Source: Physcomitrium patens
Lineage: Eukaryota > Streptophyta > Bryopsida > Funariales > Funariaceae
NCBI RefSeq assembly: GCF_000002425.4
Contig: NC_037255.1
Location: 4,877,477 to 4,941,476 of the forward strand
Length of the DNA: 64,000 nucleotides
Direction of reading: 5' to 3'
Shown here: positions 34,076 to 45,769 of the stretch, piece after piece
Numbering within the stretch: the stretch's first letter is position 1
Layout of the letters: every line of letters begins with the position of its first letter
The notes under the pieces: generated by a model
Told to the model about the DNA's origin: nothing
The model's database searches: none
Seen by the model: only the letters and a program-made list of their open reading frames with translations
Made by a program: the position numbers and the translations under genes

Positions 34076-35570
34076 CAAAGGCAGATTTGTGATGGACAAA
34101 AAATTGTTTCCAAGCATCCAATTCTGTACCTATAATATTGGCATATATTTTAATTAGCTGTGGCATTTCGTTGGTGTCCAGGTTAATAGATTGACACATA
34201 GGGTCTTCAACAACCTCTGATTTAATTATCTTCTCCTGATCTGAATATCTTGTATTATCTGACATATGAGAACCACACAAATCTGGTTCTAATGTGTTGA
34301 CTCTATTGACTACGGAATTATTCATCCATTTGGCAATAGCATGATCCGAGTTAGTTGCATCTTCGTGATGCAGTAAATATTCACCGGAACTTCCATATTG
34401 ATAGACTCCTACCTTTGCTGTTGAAGTATTTTGTCCTACCCCAAATTGCGGTGAACCTATAGCATCATCATCTTCCTCAATCGATTGACTTTCATTGTCC
34501 GATGTAAATTCTGATTCTGGCAATTGAGATTCTCTATGATATTGTACTGGATACATCTGTAGAACAATCTGGTCATGGCCTTTTCCAATTGTCATTGTGC
34601 CTCGATTCCAATCGTTCTTAGCTTTGGCTTGATAAAGCCAAGGTCTACCTAATAAAATGGGATACGATAACATAGAACTCTGTAATCAAAATACAATATA
34701 ATCGATTTTTTATGTCAATCTCGTGATTACAGTGGCAATATTTCATAAGATTCCATTGGCTTTACCCAACTATGATCTGCCATTCGCAAGATCAATGTTG
34801 TAGATAGCAATTGCTTTAGATCCAAGTCTTCCATTGTATCTGCATTCATTAAATTCACACTGGAGCCACCATCGACTTATATCCCTGGAATTAAAACGCC
34901 ATCGATTGATATATTGATTGTTGGTGCTCCCGGATCTGGGTTTAAGCTAACTTCATGAATTTCTTTAATGCGGGATCTTTGTTGTATTAACCCTGAATTC
35001 AATGTAAATCGACATTCCAATGCTACAGCCAAAAGTTGCTTCATTATAATTGAAGGCTGAATAACATCGAAATCCTTCAAAATGTCGTAGGATTCCATAT
35101 TGAGAGTAATTTCCAATGTTTTTTTTGCATTTCATTGGTTTCGATTTTACTCCTTTCGGCAGCAATTCCTTCCTGGCGATTGGGATTGCCGTTGGTAACT
35201 TTACCAACTTTTCTACCACTAAAGGTTCCTTTAATGCATAAGATCTTTTATTGGGTTGTATAGGTATTGGTACTTGGTCAGTTGGGATTGATCTTGATTG
35301 TCCCAGCAAATTGGTACGTGGGACTGAATTGGGTTCTTGAATCTGTTGAGGTCTCAATATTGGAATACGTCCCAATACTGATGTTGATTCGTTTAGCCCG
35401 ATGGATGGCGCTACTTGCTCTCCTGCGATTGATTCATCCAGGTCTTGAATTAGATTCTTGTCTTTTTGTTGGCCTCTGATAAGCATTGCGTTCATTACCT
35501 CGACATGATGTACTGGTGAATCTCGTTGAACAAGGCCTTTGTCCTTTGTCGATTGGCTTGTTTGCATTTA
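34076..35570 (-). pseudogene. D1 protease and linker region
   Basis: The minus-strand linker (about 35110-35567) leads into the protease: the catalytic block reads V-D-G-G-S-S-V-N-L-M near 34836-34881, and L-L-G-R-P-W-L near 34640. A frameshift near 35110 in an A-rich run and another near 34750 separate the open pieces. After the protease comes an acidic spacer of about 150 codons before reverse transcriptase. Confidence 0.7.
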
Positions 35571-37462
35571 TTGGTCCCGGTTATTATAATTAAAGGGCGC
35601 ATTGCACTGCTGATAAGTGTGATCAGACTGCTTATAATTTCCACATATTGGAGCATAGTCATCACTGGCCTTTGGATTAGGACATTCACTCGCATAATGA
35701 TCAATCTGTCTGCAACGGAAACAACGAAGTAGTCTTCTTGCACCTCCTTCAGGGATAATGGGTGTCTCTGCTGGTATATAATGGCTAGGTCTGTTCCATG
35801 TCGAATGAGTAAAGGATCTTGGTTGTCCATTATTACTGTAGAGTCTGGCATTGGCTTCGTCATGGATGAATATTGATGGTATCCTAGTTGATTCATTGCC
35901 AATCTGTGAATATTGGATACACCTTCTTGGTAAAATTCAGAGTTTAGGAAATTGGAATAATTTTTGATTTATTTATTTGCTCGATTTCCATTCCACCCAA
36001 ACTTATTATTCATTTGTACTTGATTTACATCCCACAAAGTTGGTTGAGTCATTATCTAGTTTGAGTTGTTGTTGCTTTCATAAATTCCAATAGTTGGTAG
36101 TAATATGCTTGCCCCCACAAAAGATACATTGTACAGTCATTTAGGGAAGTGAAGGACATTCTGTTACTAAATGACCTTGCCCTTTACAATTAGTGCACCA
36201 AACATTGGGACACATATTAGTTGGTTTATACTTTTTTTCTTTATCCTTGGTCAGATTCATAGCCAATTCATCAATTATTTTCGTCAATATTAATAGAAAT
36301 GACTCATTGGGATCCCTTGATACCAATGCATTTACCAATTCCTTCGTAGGTATTGGTTTTTGATATGTGGAATAAGGCACATACAGGTGTGATGATGATG
36401 GTGTTACAGCTTGCAATGGAACGGCATCCACTATTCCCTATGGAATTGTACCATAATCATTCTTTCCCAGATAACTTTCCGATGCGTCATTCCAATTTGT
36501 CATTTGATAACTTCTTTGAGATGGAATCATCGTGGCTCCAACTGTTAAGTTTTGGTCATAGTGACATTCCTCCCATACTTTTGGTCGCTCAAGAAATGAT
36601 GCAATGGTGGCTGATTGGGCATCCTTTACAAACATCTTCAATTCTGGTGGATGTAGTCCATTAACCAATATGGACAACACAAATGATTCTGGCATTTGGT
36701 TATTTGGCCATTTTCAAAGTATATCCGCTACACGACTATAATATGACTATACCGCTTTCCATGGTACCATCTACTGTTCATTAATTTTTCTTTAAGATGT
36801 TCTTCAAAACCAATTGATCAAAAATGGGCTAAAAATGTATTTTTCAATGCCTCCCAATTGATAAATTGTCCCATAGGTTGGCGGTTACACCACTCAAATG
36901 CTGTATCTTTCAATGTTGTTGGCAGCCATCTCAGCCAAATATCTTCTATTCTTCTATTATTAGCTACACATGCCATCAAGAATTGAGACAAATGTTGATT
37001 TAGATCCGCACCTGGCAAACCTCGAAAAGTAGGTAATGGCGCGATGCTAGTCATTCGATTGCCCACTTCACCCATTTGAACTGCAATCGAAACTGCTGGT
37101 CCTCTAGACGTCATTAAAGATGTCGATGTTCCGCTCAATTTCTTATTAAAATAAAAACTGTCTCCCGTAAAAGTATTTTTCGGACTTCAAGGCCTTCCAG
37201 ATTGACTATTATTATCTCCAAATAATTTTACTGGTTGAATATGAGGAAAAAATGACAAGTTTTGATATACTCTAAATTGATCTTTATTGACAAGTAATTT
37301 ATGCCGATCTTCAGAACCAATCTTATTAAGATCGGATGTATTTCCAATTGACAAAATACCCAGTGGGGTACTTAATTCCTCTGTACCTTCCTTGTTTTTC
37401 GTTAACGACTTTGAGAGGTATGCTGGACTATTAGCAGTACTTCTTGTGAGTGCTCTTGGCAA
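35571..37462 (-). pseudogene. gag: D1 gag with three zinc-knuckle motifs
   Basis: The frame starts at ATG 37462 on the minus strand with a basic N-terminus, has one TGA near 37185, and contains the gag core (36818-37138, with W-L-P-x-T-L and A-F-E-W-C). A further frame holds 36141-36695 with a knuckle C-T-N-C-x4-H-x4-C near 36160. Two more knuckles follow at about 35680-35727 (C-F-R-C...H...C) and 35615-35663, the last with its second Cys changed to Tyr by TGT to TAT. Other stops and a frameshift near 36780 break it. Confidence 0.75.
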
Positions 37463-37773
37463 TTTTTTTTAACGATATGTACTTCTAAAATATTAGAGGT
37501 CGATTGTCTTCTGGGTATGATCGAATATGCCAAGAGGCATGCAACCACAGCTTAATCCAACTTTGTCAATGCTTCTTTTTCAATTTGCGATCTCGCTCAT
37601 TACGCAACAAATTTCTTGCTTGCGATCGCTCTGTTATTTCCTTTGATTGCTTTATTTTCTTTGCTATTAAATTCTTATTCTTAATAACCATACTCTTTGA
37701 TTATTTCTATTAAGTTTGCTTCCTAATCTCCTTTACTACTTCGACAGTTAATTCCTAACACTCAATAATGTTG

Positions 37774-37794
37774 TCAATCCCATCAGCGGCACCA
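37774..37794 (-). other. D1 primer-binding site
   Basis: On the minus strand TGGTGCCGCTGATGGGATT starts 3 nt after the 5' LTR. The leading TGG fits a tRNA CCA end. I cannot name the tRNA from memory. Confidence 0.7.
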
Positions 37795-37797
37795 AAA

Positions 37798-38408
37798 TGT
37801 GATTGCTCATTTTACTTATTCTGGAAGAAACCTCCCAGAATAAACCCGTATAGGGGGATTCAAATACGAGAAATGACTAGTTACTTAAGCGTTCACGTTA
37901 GGATCACACAATCAATTGCCTCCTAAATATATCGTCTCTATTTCTAATATCTGAACACACAAGGAAACTATAATCTCTTCCTTCACCTTATCTGTCTCTT
38001 CCTTACAACAATTCAGTCATACCAATAACTCCTATTTCGACCAATATATTCACTCTCATAATCTCCAACTGTAATATTGTGCCCTCACAGCTTTTGGCAC
38101 ACAATTACCCTCGTTCCAATCACTGGAATTCTTCACAAAAAATTGCCATTCACATTACAGTATTTCACACAAACACAGACTCATTCTCTCTTCTGAACTA
38201 CAATCAGATTTCAGCATTCAATCTTTCTTCTTCTTAAATAATACCAATCACATTTCCATTCCATAATTCAGTTCACAATATTCAGAAACGCTCAATCCTC
38301 TTATTCAAAGAAAATAACAAACAAAAGAAAAGAGGTAGCACCAAGCTTACCCCGGCTCATACTATCACAACGATGGCACTTTAATTAATTTCTACAACTC
38401 CTATATAC
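37798..38408 (-). repeat. D1 5' LTR, first part
   Basis: It matches 32494-33255 closely. It is interrupted by copy B at 38408 (target duplication TATAC) and completed at 44805-44956. Confidence 0.88.
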
Positions 38409-38968
38409 TTTCAAGGACAAGAACTTAATAAAAAGAAATTCAGACAAGTGAGCCTTCATTTGAAGAAAGGTAACAAAATATAAATAAACAAGTATGTATA
38501 TTGAAAGAGAAATTGGAATGGCTATTGCCAAAAGATAAGAAAACTAGAGATCCTTGAAACTAGACTAGAACTAAGAAAGAAGTTGACAAGAGTGAAGACA
38601 GCTTCACTCTTGTCTCTATATATACTATCTAACTAGGGGCTACGTGGTGATGTTCTATAGGACCTCCAATATGTATTGACTTTGTAGGATATATGCCTTG
38701 ACTTACAAGGCAAGTTTTTCTATGTGTGGGCCATATAGTTAGCTTGATCTTCAAGCTAACAACATATGTGGCACATGGCCAACTTGTTGACCACGTTTTT
38801 AATCCAAAAAGTCAATTAAAGACACCTATGAAGTCAAAACAGTGTCTATGAAGCTTCTAAGAAGCTTCCATATTAAATACTATAGAATTTACTTACTTTT
38901 ACCTACTTTTACTTACTTCCACCTATTTATATATGTAATTACTAGCTTACATGAATACGTCCGTGACA
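38409..38968 (-). repeat. 3' LTR of copy B (left)
   Basis: It begins TTTCAAGGACAAG (first G mutated) and ends CCGTGACA. The 13-bp palindrome next to the TATA box is perfect here (38585-38597 and 38602-38614). The primer motif, ACTCTTGTCAA on the minus strand, is at 38583-38593. Confidence 0.92.
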
Positions 38969-39009
38969 TTACCTCCCCTTCTAGGAACGAGTTTTATGAG
39001 GAGCGATCA

Positions 39010-39432
39010 TCATATGTTGAAAAAATCTATGATGCGACGAATTATATTTTCCACATACTCTGAACTTTGTTCTCTTCGAAGATGATTAATAGGGCCTCTC
39101 AACCATCGGTAGTATTTCATACTAGGGCGGGAACACCACCCAGTTATTTGATCATTATTTAGGCCTTCATAACTTCCTTCAAATAGAACATTTGGAACAC
39201 CATCACGAGTTGTTCCTATCTCTAGCAAAATCACCAAACATTGGGAGTCCCTTCCCAAATTGTGATACCAAACGCGTTGTATCTTGCCATCTATTGGAGA
39301 AAGAATATGTCGTTCTTGAAGATTTTCATCTCGATTGTATCGTCTTGCAGATTGTGACAATTGTAATGTCTCATCTGGCAGGTCAGCAAATGAAGGCTCT
39401 TGAGTCGAATCCACTGGTTATTGGTTCTCCAT
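39010..39432 (-). pseudogene. Extra 3' ORF of copy B, nearly open
   Basis: It is 141 codons from ATG 39430-39432 to TGA 39010-39012, with one nonsense codon (TAA for CAA) at codon 5; 134 codons downstream are open. It is a soluble-looking acidic N-terminus followed by a block around F-E-G-S-Y-E-G-L-N-N-D-Q and a Trp/Arg-rich C-terminal third. It begins about 95 nt after the pol stop, in another frame. An overlapping frame with a hydrophobic stretch (39291-39608) is not conserved without stops in A. I do not recognise the family. Confidence 0.7.
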
Positions 39433-39526
39433 CTCCTGAGCGTCACAACTACAAAGAAGCTACAAACAAGGATTGAAAGTAGAATGTTATCTTGCCTAGA
39501 TGTTGTTTCTTTTATAAAGAAGATTT

Positions 39527-42500
39527 TCATCTTGATTTTAATGGATGTCGTCGATATAAAGCCTCCACCACCTTTGCTGCATTTGCAAGATTCTTTATTG
39601 GCTCCCATGTGCGTTCACTAATACCATATCCGCACCAATGGACAAGATATTCTAATTTATTTCGGCACCGCCTTGAATCTAAGACTTCTTCTACTTCAAA
39701 CTCTTCATTATCGTCCACTTCTATAAGAGGAGGTGGAGCTTGTCGTCTTCTTGGTATGTCCACTGTCTTGTATGGTTCAAAAAGAGACACGTGGAATACT
39801 AGATGGATTTTCATTGACTCCGGTAGATGTAAATGATATGCAACTGGATTGATTTGTACAGAAATAGAAAATGGTCCCAACCTTCGATAGTGCAACTTGT
39901 CACAAGGGCGAGTGGTCTTGATATTGCGACAAAGTAGCCATACCTTATCATCCAAGATGAATGATGGTTGTTCCATTCGATAGACATCCGCATTGACCTT
40001 TTGTTGTTCTTAAGTCTCTTTTAACTGCGCCTTCATCGTTGCATGTAGCTCTAATAAATGAATCGCCAAATCTTTCATAGCAAGATTATCAACTTTTGAA
40101 AAGTCAAAAGTATCAAGTCGTGGATGATAACCAAAATTAGTAAAGAAAGGTGTTTATTTTGTAGAAGAATGTATCGTATTATTGTAAGCAAACTCTGCCA
40201 ATGGCAAAAGAGTTGTCCAATCATCTTGTTGGTAATTAATGGTACATCTTAAATATTGCTCCAAAACTTAATTAACACGCTCCGTTTGTCCATCAGTTTG
40301 AAGATGGAATATCAAAGATAGTTTTATATCCACTTTAAGAATCTTGAAAAGAATCTGCAAAAATTTTGATACAAATTGAGTTCCCCTATTTGATATAATA
40401 TCCTTGGATAATCCATGATAGCGATAGATATTGTCAAGAAAGAGCTTAACTGTTTCTTCACCTGTGATAGATTTTGTACATGGTACAAAAAGTGCCATCT
40501 TGATAAAATGATCTACTATCACGAATATAGAGTCATATAAACCTCAGATTGAAAGATCTGTGATGAAGTCCATAGAAACAGAAGACCATGGTTGTTCTGG
40601 AATGATTAATGGCTAAAGAATTCGAAAAGATTGATGACGAGGAGTTTTTGATCTTGAGCAATCATCACATGATTGTACAAAATCTTTGACTGCCTTCTAC
40701 ATTTGTGACCACCAAAAATTCCTAGATATCAGCTACAAAGTCTTATTATATCCAAATTGTCCTATTGCTCGAAAGTCGTGACAAGCTTGAAGAATATGTA
40801 AACATGCTTCTCCTTCTGGAACATATAGGCGTCCTTCAAAATAGAGTAGGTTGTTCTTGAATTCAAATTTAGAGGGATCATGAGATTTAGAAGAATTATT
40901 TTTGATATCATGAACAAAAGGGTCTGAAGACATACTTAATTGAACTTGCTTAAGAAAAGTTAAATCAACAGTCAATGTTGATTTTATTGCTCGAAGATGA
41001 AATTGCTTCAGCTTCAAGAGAACCATTCTTTGTTGCTCAAAAGCTGTATCTCTTTCTTTTGGTGCAAGATAAGAACGTCTAGACAAGGCATCAGACAAAC
41101 CTTGTTATTTCCTGGCCGATAAGTGATGATGAACTTGAATCTTGATAAAGACATGCTTCAATGAGCTTAACGATGATTTAATATGCGTGCTGACATAAAA
41201 TACTCGAGGTTCTTGTGATTCATATACACGGTGACTAGACTGGAAGTGCCTTCTAGATAATGATGCCATTCTTGAAAAGAATCCATAATTGCAAGAAGTT
41301 CTTTGTCGTGGATCTTATAATTAATTTCTGCTATTGAGAATTTTCTTGAATGAAAGGCTACTGGATGAAGTTTGTCATCTGTTCTTGTTTGTGATAAAAC
41401 CGCACCCAGAGCAAAGTCTGATGCATCTGTTTCTATAAAGAATGCTTTGGAAAAATCAACACGATACAAGATTGGTGTAGAAACAAATGCTGTCTTCAAA
41501 GATTCAAAATCAACTTCCGCTTTTTTATTCCATTGGAGTTTGTCTTTACAAGTCAAGCATGTAAGTGGAGCTGCAACTCGAGAGAAGTCCTTGATGAAGA
41601 TTTGATAGTAGTTAGCAAATCCCAAAAAACATTGGACATCTCTTATCATTTTTGGGATCTTCCAATCTATAATAGTTCGAACTTTCTTAGGATCCATCAT
41701 AATTCTATCATTTGAAATGATGCAACTTAAGAAATTGACTTAAGTAGTGTAGAATATACACTTTTCTATATTGTTATAGAGTCTTGCATCTCTTAATTTT
41801 TGTAATACACGACGAATATGAAGTTCATGTTCTTCTAGATTCTTAGAATAGATCAAGATGTCGTCTAGATAACAGACCACAAAATCGTCCAAAAACTCTT
41901 GAAAAACATCATTCATTAGATGTTGAAAAGCTGCAAGTACATTTGTAAGTTTAAAAGGCATGACGTTGTATTCAAAATGTCCATACCTAGTTCGAAACGT
42001 AGTCTTCCATTCATCACCTTCTTTGATGCATACTACATTGTATGCTCTATGGAGATCTATTTTTGTATAGATCTTAGCTTGATTCAGTTGATCAAGAAGT
42101 CCAGATATTAAAGGTAGTGGATACCTGTTCTTGATGGTAATCTTATTGAGTCCTTGATAATCAACACACATCCGCAATGATCCATCTTTTTTCTTCACCA
42201 ATAGAATTGGAGCTCCTGTCGGAGATTTAGAATTGCGTATGAAATTCTTGGCTAGATTTTCTTCAATATACTCCTTGAATTCAGTCAATTCATTTTGTGA
42301 TAAACTGTAGATTGGTCCGAATGGCGGTTGTGCTCCTTCTTGAAGGTCAATTGAGCAATCATAGGAACGATGTTTCGAGAGTGTATCCGCATTCTTTTTT
42401 TCGAATACATCTTGAAATTCTTGATATTGGCTTGGAATGCTACTTGAAGTCTTTCCACCAATAGAAACAGGTGTGGCATAAATAATATATGGTGATTCTT

Positions 42501-43098
42501 TCATAGCAGCATGCAAGAAAGCTTTTATACCTATAAATACGGGTTTAATTGAACTGGACTTATGACTCTCTACTTGATTAACTACACTATTAGTTATACT
42601 TTTAGAAAAAGTAAGAGTTCAGAAAATCCAATCTATTTGAGGGTTGTATTTTTTTAACCATGATAAACCTAAAATGACTGGATTAGAGAGAGATCTAATG
42701 ATATTAAATATTACAAAGCTATTATGACCATTGATTATTACTTCTATAGGAAGGGTTTCATGAGTAATATCCCCAAAAGATAATGGACGACCATCTATAA
42801 CTTCTACATGAACAGATTTAGTTTTCTTTACTAAAGATATGCTATGTCTTTTAGTAAATTCTTCATCTAAGAAATACGCCAAGGCTCCTGAATCTAACAA
42901 GGCAGAGGCTTTATAATATTTAGGTCCTAAAATAACATTTAATGTAAAACAAAGAGACGGCTCTAAGGAGAGAATAGGACCTTTACTAGATGTTGTGTAA
43001 GGTTTCAGCCGCACGATTCCTATTGTAGCTGGACAAACTCGTTTTCTGACATATTGTCTTCTTTCAAAGCCATACTCCTCATTTTGTGATTACGTCAT
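39527..43098 (-). pseudogene. pol: pol of copy B: protease, RT, RNase H, integrase, chromodomain
   Basis: The ATG at 43096-43098 overlaps the gag stop as ATGA. Protease (DSGA motif) lies in 42619-43014, reverse transcriptase with Y-L-D-D in 41740-42516, thumb and RNase H (E-T-D-A-S-D-F-A) in 41167-41700, integrase zinc-binding region around 40660-40730, integrase core around 40268-40600 and chromodomain 39530-39700. Stops include codon 3 (CAA to TAA), 42616, 41740, 40733, 40268, 40154 and 40010; the last three are shared with A. A 1-nt deletion near 41112 shifts the frame. Pol ends at TGA 39527-39529 after H-P-L-K-S-R. Confidence 0.88.
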
Positions 43099-44027
43099 TT
43101 CTTTGGACAATGTTGAGCAGTGTGCTTTAGTTCTCCACAATATAAACATAATCCTTCTTGACGATGATGAGTCTTTTCTTGCTCAGTAAGAGGTTTGAAA
43201 CGTATTGTATCAATTTGCATATCCTCTACTTCCAAATGTATGTGTTGAAGAGGTGTTGGTGTTGCCATTAAATTATAGTAACATTGAGGTCCACTTGTAT
43301 GGTTCTTAGATCGGAATTCAAAAAGGTGATTGTCGCACTTCACAGCAAAGTCAATTGCTTGACTTAATGTTTGAGGATCAGGTAAGTTGAGCATTAATTT
43401 TTTTACCTCATATTGTAATCCATAGAGAAATTGGCTTATAAGTGCAACATCATCCCACTTGATATCAGTTACAAGTTGTCAAAATTGTGAAGCATATAAC
43501 GTTATTGATCGATTGCCTTGTTGTAAAATATGGATCTTATTGGTTGCAACATGAATTGCATCATGTTCTCCATACATGGATCGAAACTCTGCCAAAAAAG
43601 CCTCTAGATTATCCAATATTGGATCTCGTCATTCAAGAAAAGATAAAAACCACGATAGTACTGAACTTGAAAGAAGCGTATCAATGAATCTAACTTACGA
43701 TACTGGAGTTGGATAGCTTTGGGGTTGAAGTTCAATCACAAGTTGCATTTGATTGATAAATCCTCGAAACTTGGATCTGGTGCCATCAAACTTCTCGGGT
43801 AGGACAATTCTTGGTTCTCTAACATTTGAAGGACGTTCCACCATAGGAGAAAGGACATGGTTTGGTGCAGATGTTGAAGCAGCTCCAACCATTTCTATAT
43901 CTTCACTTCCTGCCAATCTTGTTACTTGTTGTAGTGGTAAATTGAGTTGATGCATCACAAGTATTAACTCCCTCAATTGCTCTTGCATTTGTGCCATTGC
44001 ACTCTTCATTTCAACAAGTTCTGCCAT
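43095..44027 (-). pseudogene. gag: gag of copy B, three in-frame stops
   Basis: It is 311 codons in one uninterrupted frame, with only three stops: TAA at 43695-43697, TGA at 43629-43631 and TGA at 43479-43481. All three are at the same codons as in A and C. The zinc knuckle C-L-Y-C-x4-H-x4-C is intact near the C-terminus. Otherwise the sequence looks well kept, so the shared stops were probably already in the copy that gave rise to it. Confidence 0.88.
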
Positions 44028-44226
44028 AATAACACTTAGAAAAGAGAAGATGTCTAATATCGCTCAAGACAAATAGAAGAGAGGACTTGAGAACAAAGAA
44101 AATACGAAGGACAATATCAGTTTAGAAGAGGGTAATCCGCAACTTCTAATATGCTTATATCTTATCAAGAAAAAGGAGTAATCCACTCTTAATCAAGATT
44201 AGACAAAGCTCTGATATTGTAGGTGT

Positions 44227-44237
44227 ACTCTTGTCAA
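44227..44237 (-). other. Primer-binding site of copy B, self-complementary type
   Basis: TTGACAAGAGT on the minus strand lies 2 nt after the 5' LTR, exactly as in A. It pairs over 11 nt with the predicted RNA start (perfect with the left LTR; one G-U pair with the right LTR at 44414-44424). Confidence 0.65.
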
Positions 44238-44239
44238 TT

Positions 44240-44799
44240 TGTCAAGGACAAGAACTCGATAAAAAGAAATTCAGTCAAGTGAGCCTTCATTTGAAGAAAG
44301 GTAACAAAATACAAATAAACAAATATGTATATTGAAAGAGAAATTGGAATGGCTATTGCCAAAAGATAAGAAAACTAGAGACCCTTGAAACTAGACTAGA
44401 AGTAAGAAAGAAGTTGACAAGAATGAAGACAGCTTCACTCTTGTCTCTATATATACTATCTAACTAGGGGCTACGTGGTGATGTTCTATAGGACCTCCAA
44501 TATGTATTGACTTTGTAAGATATATGCCTTGACTTACAAGGCAAGTTTTTCTATGTGTGGGCCATATAGTTAGCTTGATCTTCAAGCTAAAAACATATGT
44601 GGCACATGGCCAACTTGTTGACCACGTTTTTAATCCAAAAAGTCAATTAAAGACACCTATGAAGTCAAAACAGTGTCTATGAAGCTTCTAAAAAGCTTCC
44701 ATATTAAATACTATAGAATTTACTTACTTTTACCTACTTTTACTTACTTCCACCTATTTGTATATGTAATTACTAACTTACATGAGTATGTCCATGACA
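44240..44799 (-). repeat. 5' LTR of copy B (right)
   Basis: It runs from TGTCAAGGACAAG to CCATGACA and is the same length as the left LTR. The palindrome beside the TATA box has one mismatch (44416-44445). Confidence 0.92.
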
Positions 44800-44804
44800 T
44801 ATAC

Positions 44805-44956
44805 TTTTTCCTGATTCTCTAGATTCTAACTGTAATTCTGTAATTAATCACTTTTAATAACTAAATCACTCATCCGTCCTCTTGAATTTTCTATTATATA
44901 GACTATTATTATATTTTATCAATATCTTTCAAAAATATATTAATATCTATTCTATA
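44805..44956 (-). repeat. D1 5' LTR, second part
   Basis: It resumes TTTTTCCTGATTCTCTAGATTC as the continuation of 38403 and ends at TATTCTATA (TATTCTACA in the other LTR). Confidence 0.85.
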
Positions 44957-44961
44957 GAGAC

Positions 44962-45212
44962 CTTTGTGGTTAATAAGATGTCAAAGGATCCAAGGACCAT
45001 AGGATACCCTCGAGGTACATTAGATACCAAAGGATCCTAAGACCAAGGATCATATGTGAAAAAGTCAATAAATGGAAGTTGTCTTGTAGGGCAGCAACCA
45101 CTACCTATAAGTATTGGGTGTTGGAATCGAGAGACATCTGACTCCATACTCTCTTTGTGTACAACCTTGCTGATGCTATATGTTGTCACTTCAAAGTTTT
45201 ATTTCTATAATA
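44962..45212 (+). repeat. K 5' LTR, second part
   Basis: It continues 32493 and matches the end of the K 3' LTR (58413-58663). Confidence 0.88.
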
Positions 45213-45213
45213 T

Positions 45214-45226
45214 GTTATGGGCCCAC
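45214..45226 (+). other. K primer-binding site complementary to the tRNA-iMet anticodon arm
   Basis: GTTATGGGCCCAC begins 1 nt after the LTR. As I recall plant initiator tRNA-Met, this is the exact complement of its anticodon stem-loop (GUGGGCCCAUAAC) and not of its 3' end. Priming from a cut initiator tRNA is known for Drosophila copia. Confidence 0.7.
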
Positions 45227-45769
45227 TTACCTTTAGTTGTGAGTTTTGAAGTTCTTTGAAGTTATATTGTTGTTATGAGGAGTAGATCTTATGGTTGTTG
45301 CTGATGTTACAATTTGGTATCTTCTAAATCTTTTTTTGTATCTTGTTCTTGATGTAGTTATGCACGTACTTGTTGTTAAGTGCATTCATGGCCTTAGAGA
45401 TTGTTATACTTTTCAGAATGTTGTTTTAGAATAGTAGTGGTGTATTTCTTTGCTGACCTACCTCATTGATACATTAATATTGAATTTTCATGTGCTTAAG
45501 TTCCTAATAGATCTTCTTATAGTCATAAGAGGTGTTATGAGACATTAGAGGTGATAAAAGAGTGGTAAAGCTTGTATGAGAGTTTTTGATAGTATGTAAG
45601 ATTTGTGAGAAGTCTTATAAGTGAAGTTGAGAGTGATCAAAGTGTGAAATCACTAGTTTACTCACAAAGAGGGCACTCTAGGATTCTAAGGCAGCAATAC
45701 CTTTTTGTTGATTCTGAGAGTTTTACTTTCTCTTTTCTTGATTTTCTTTGAGACACCCTTTCTTTAGAT

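Larger units (their letters stand above)
38409..44799 (-). mobile_element. Chromovirus copy B, complete with both LTRs
   Basis: It is 6391 bp, in minus orientation, with perfect target duplication TATAC (38404-38408 and 44800-44804) inside the 5' LTR of D1. The LTRs are 560 bp each. It has the same gene order as A. Gag keeps one frame and pol has a single 1-nt deletion near 41112 plus scattered stops. Its different insertion site from A proves an independent transposition. Confidence 0.92.
32494..44956 (-). mobile_element. D1: Ty3 element with large internal deletion, interrupted by B
   Basis: It lies in minus orientation with target duplication GAGAC (32489-32493 and 44957-44961). LTRs are 762 bp (32494-33255) and 763 bp (37798-38408 plus 44805-44956). 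The internal region is only 4.5 kb: gag with zinc knuckles, protease and the first part of reverse transcriptase, then a jump at about 33770 to the 3' terminal ORF. Most of reverse transcriptase and all of RNase H and integrase are missing. D2 at the right edge keeps integrase, so D1 is a deletion derivative. Confidence 0.88.

Noticed and set aside
39291..39608. ORF with a hydrophobic segment overlapping the extra ORF of B
   Set aside because: The other frame (39010-39432) has the conserved start, stop and length in A and C. This one is an overlapping shadow.
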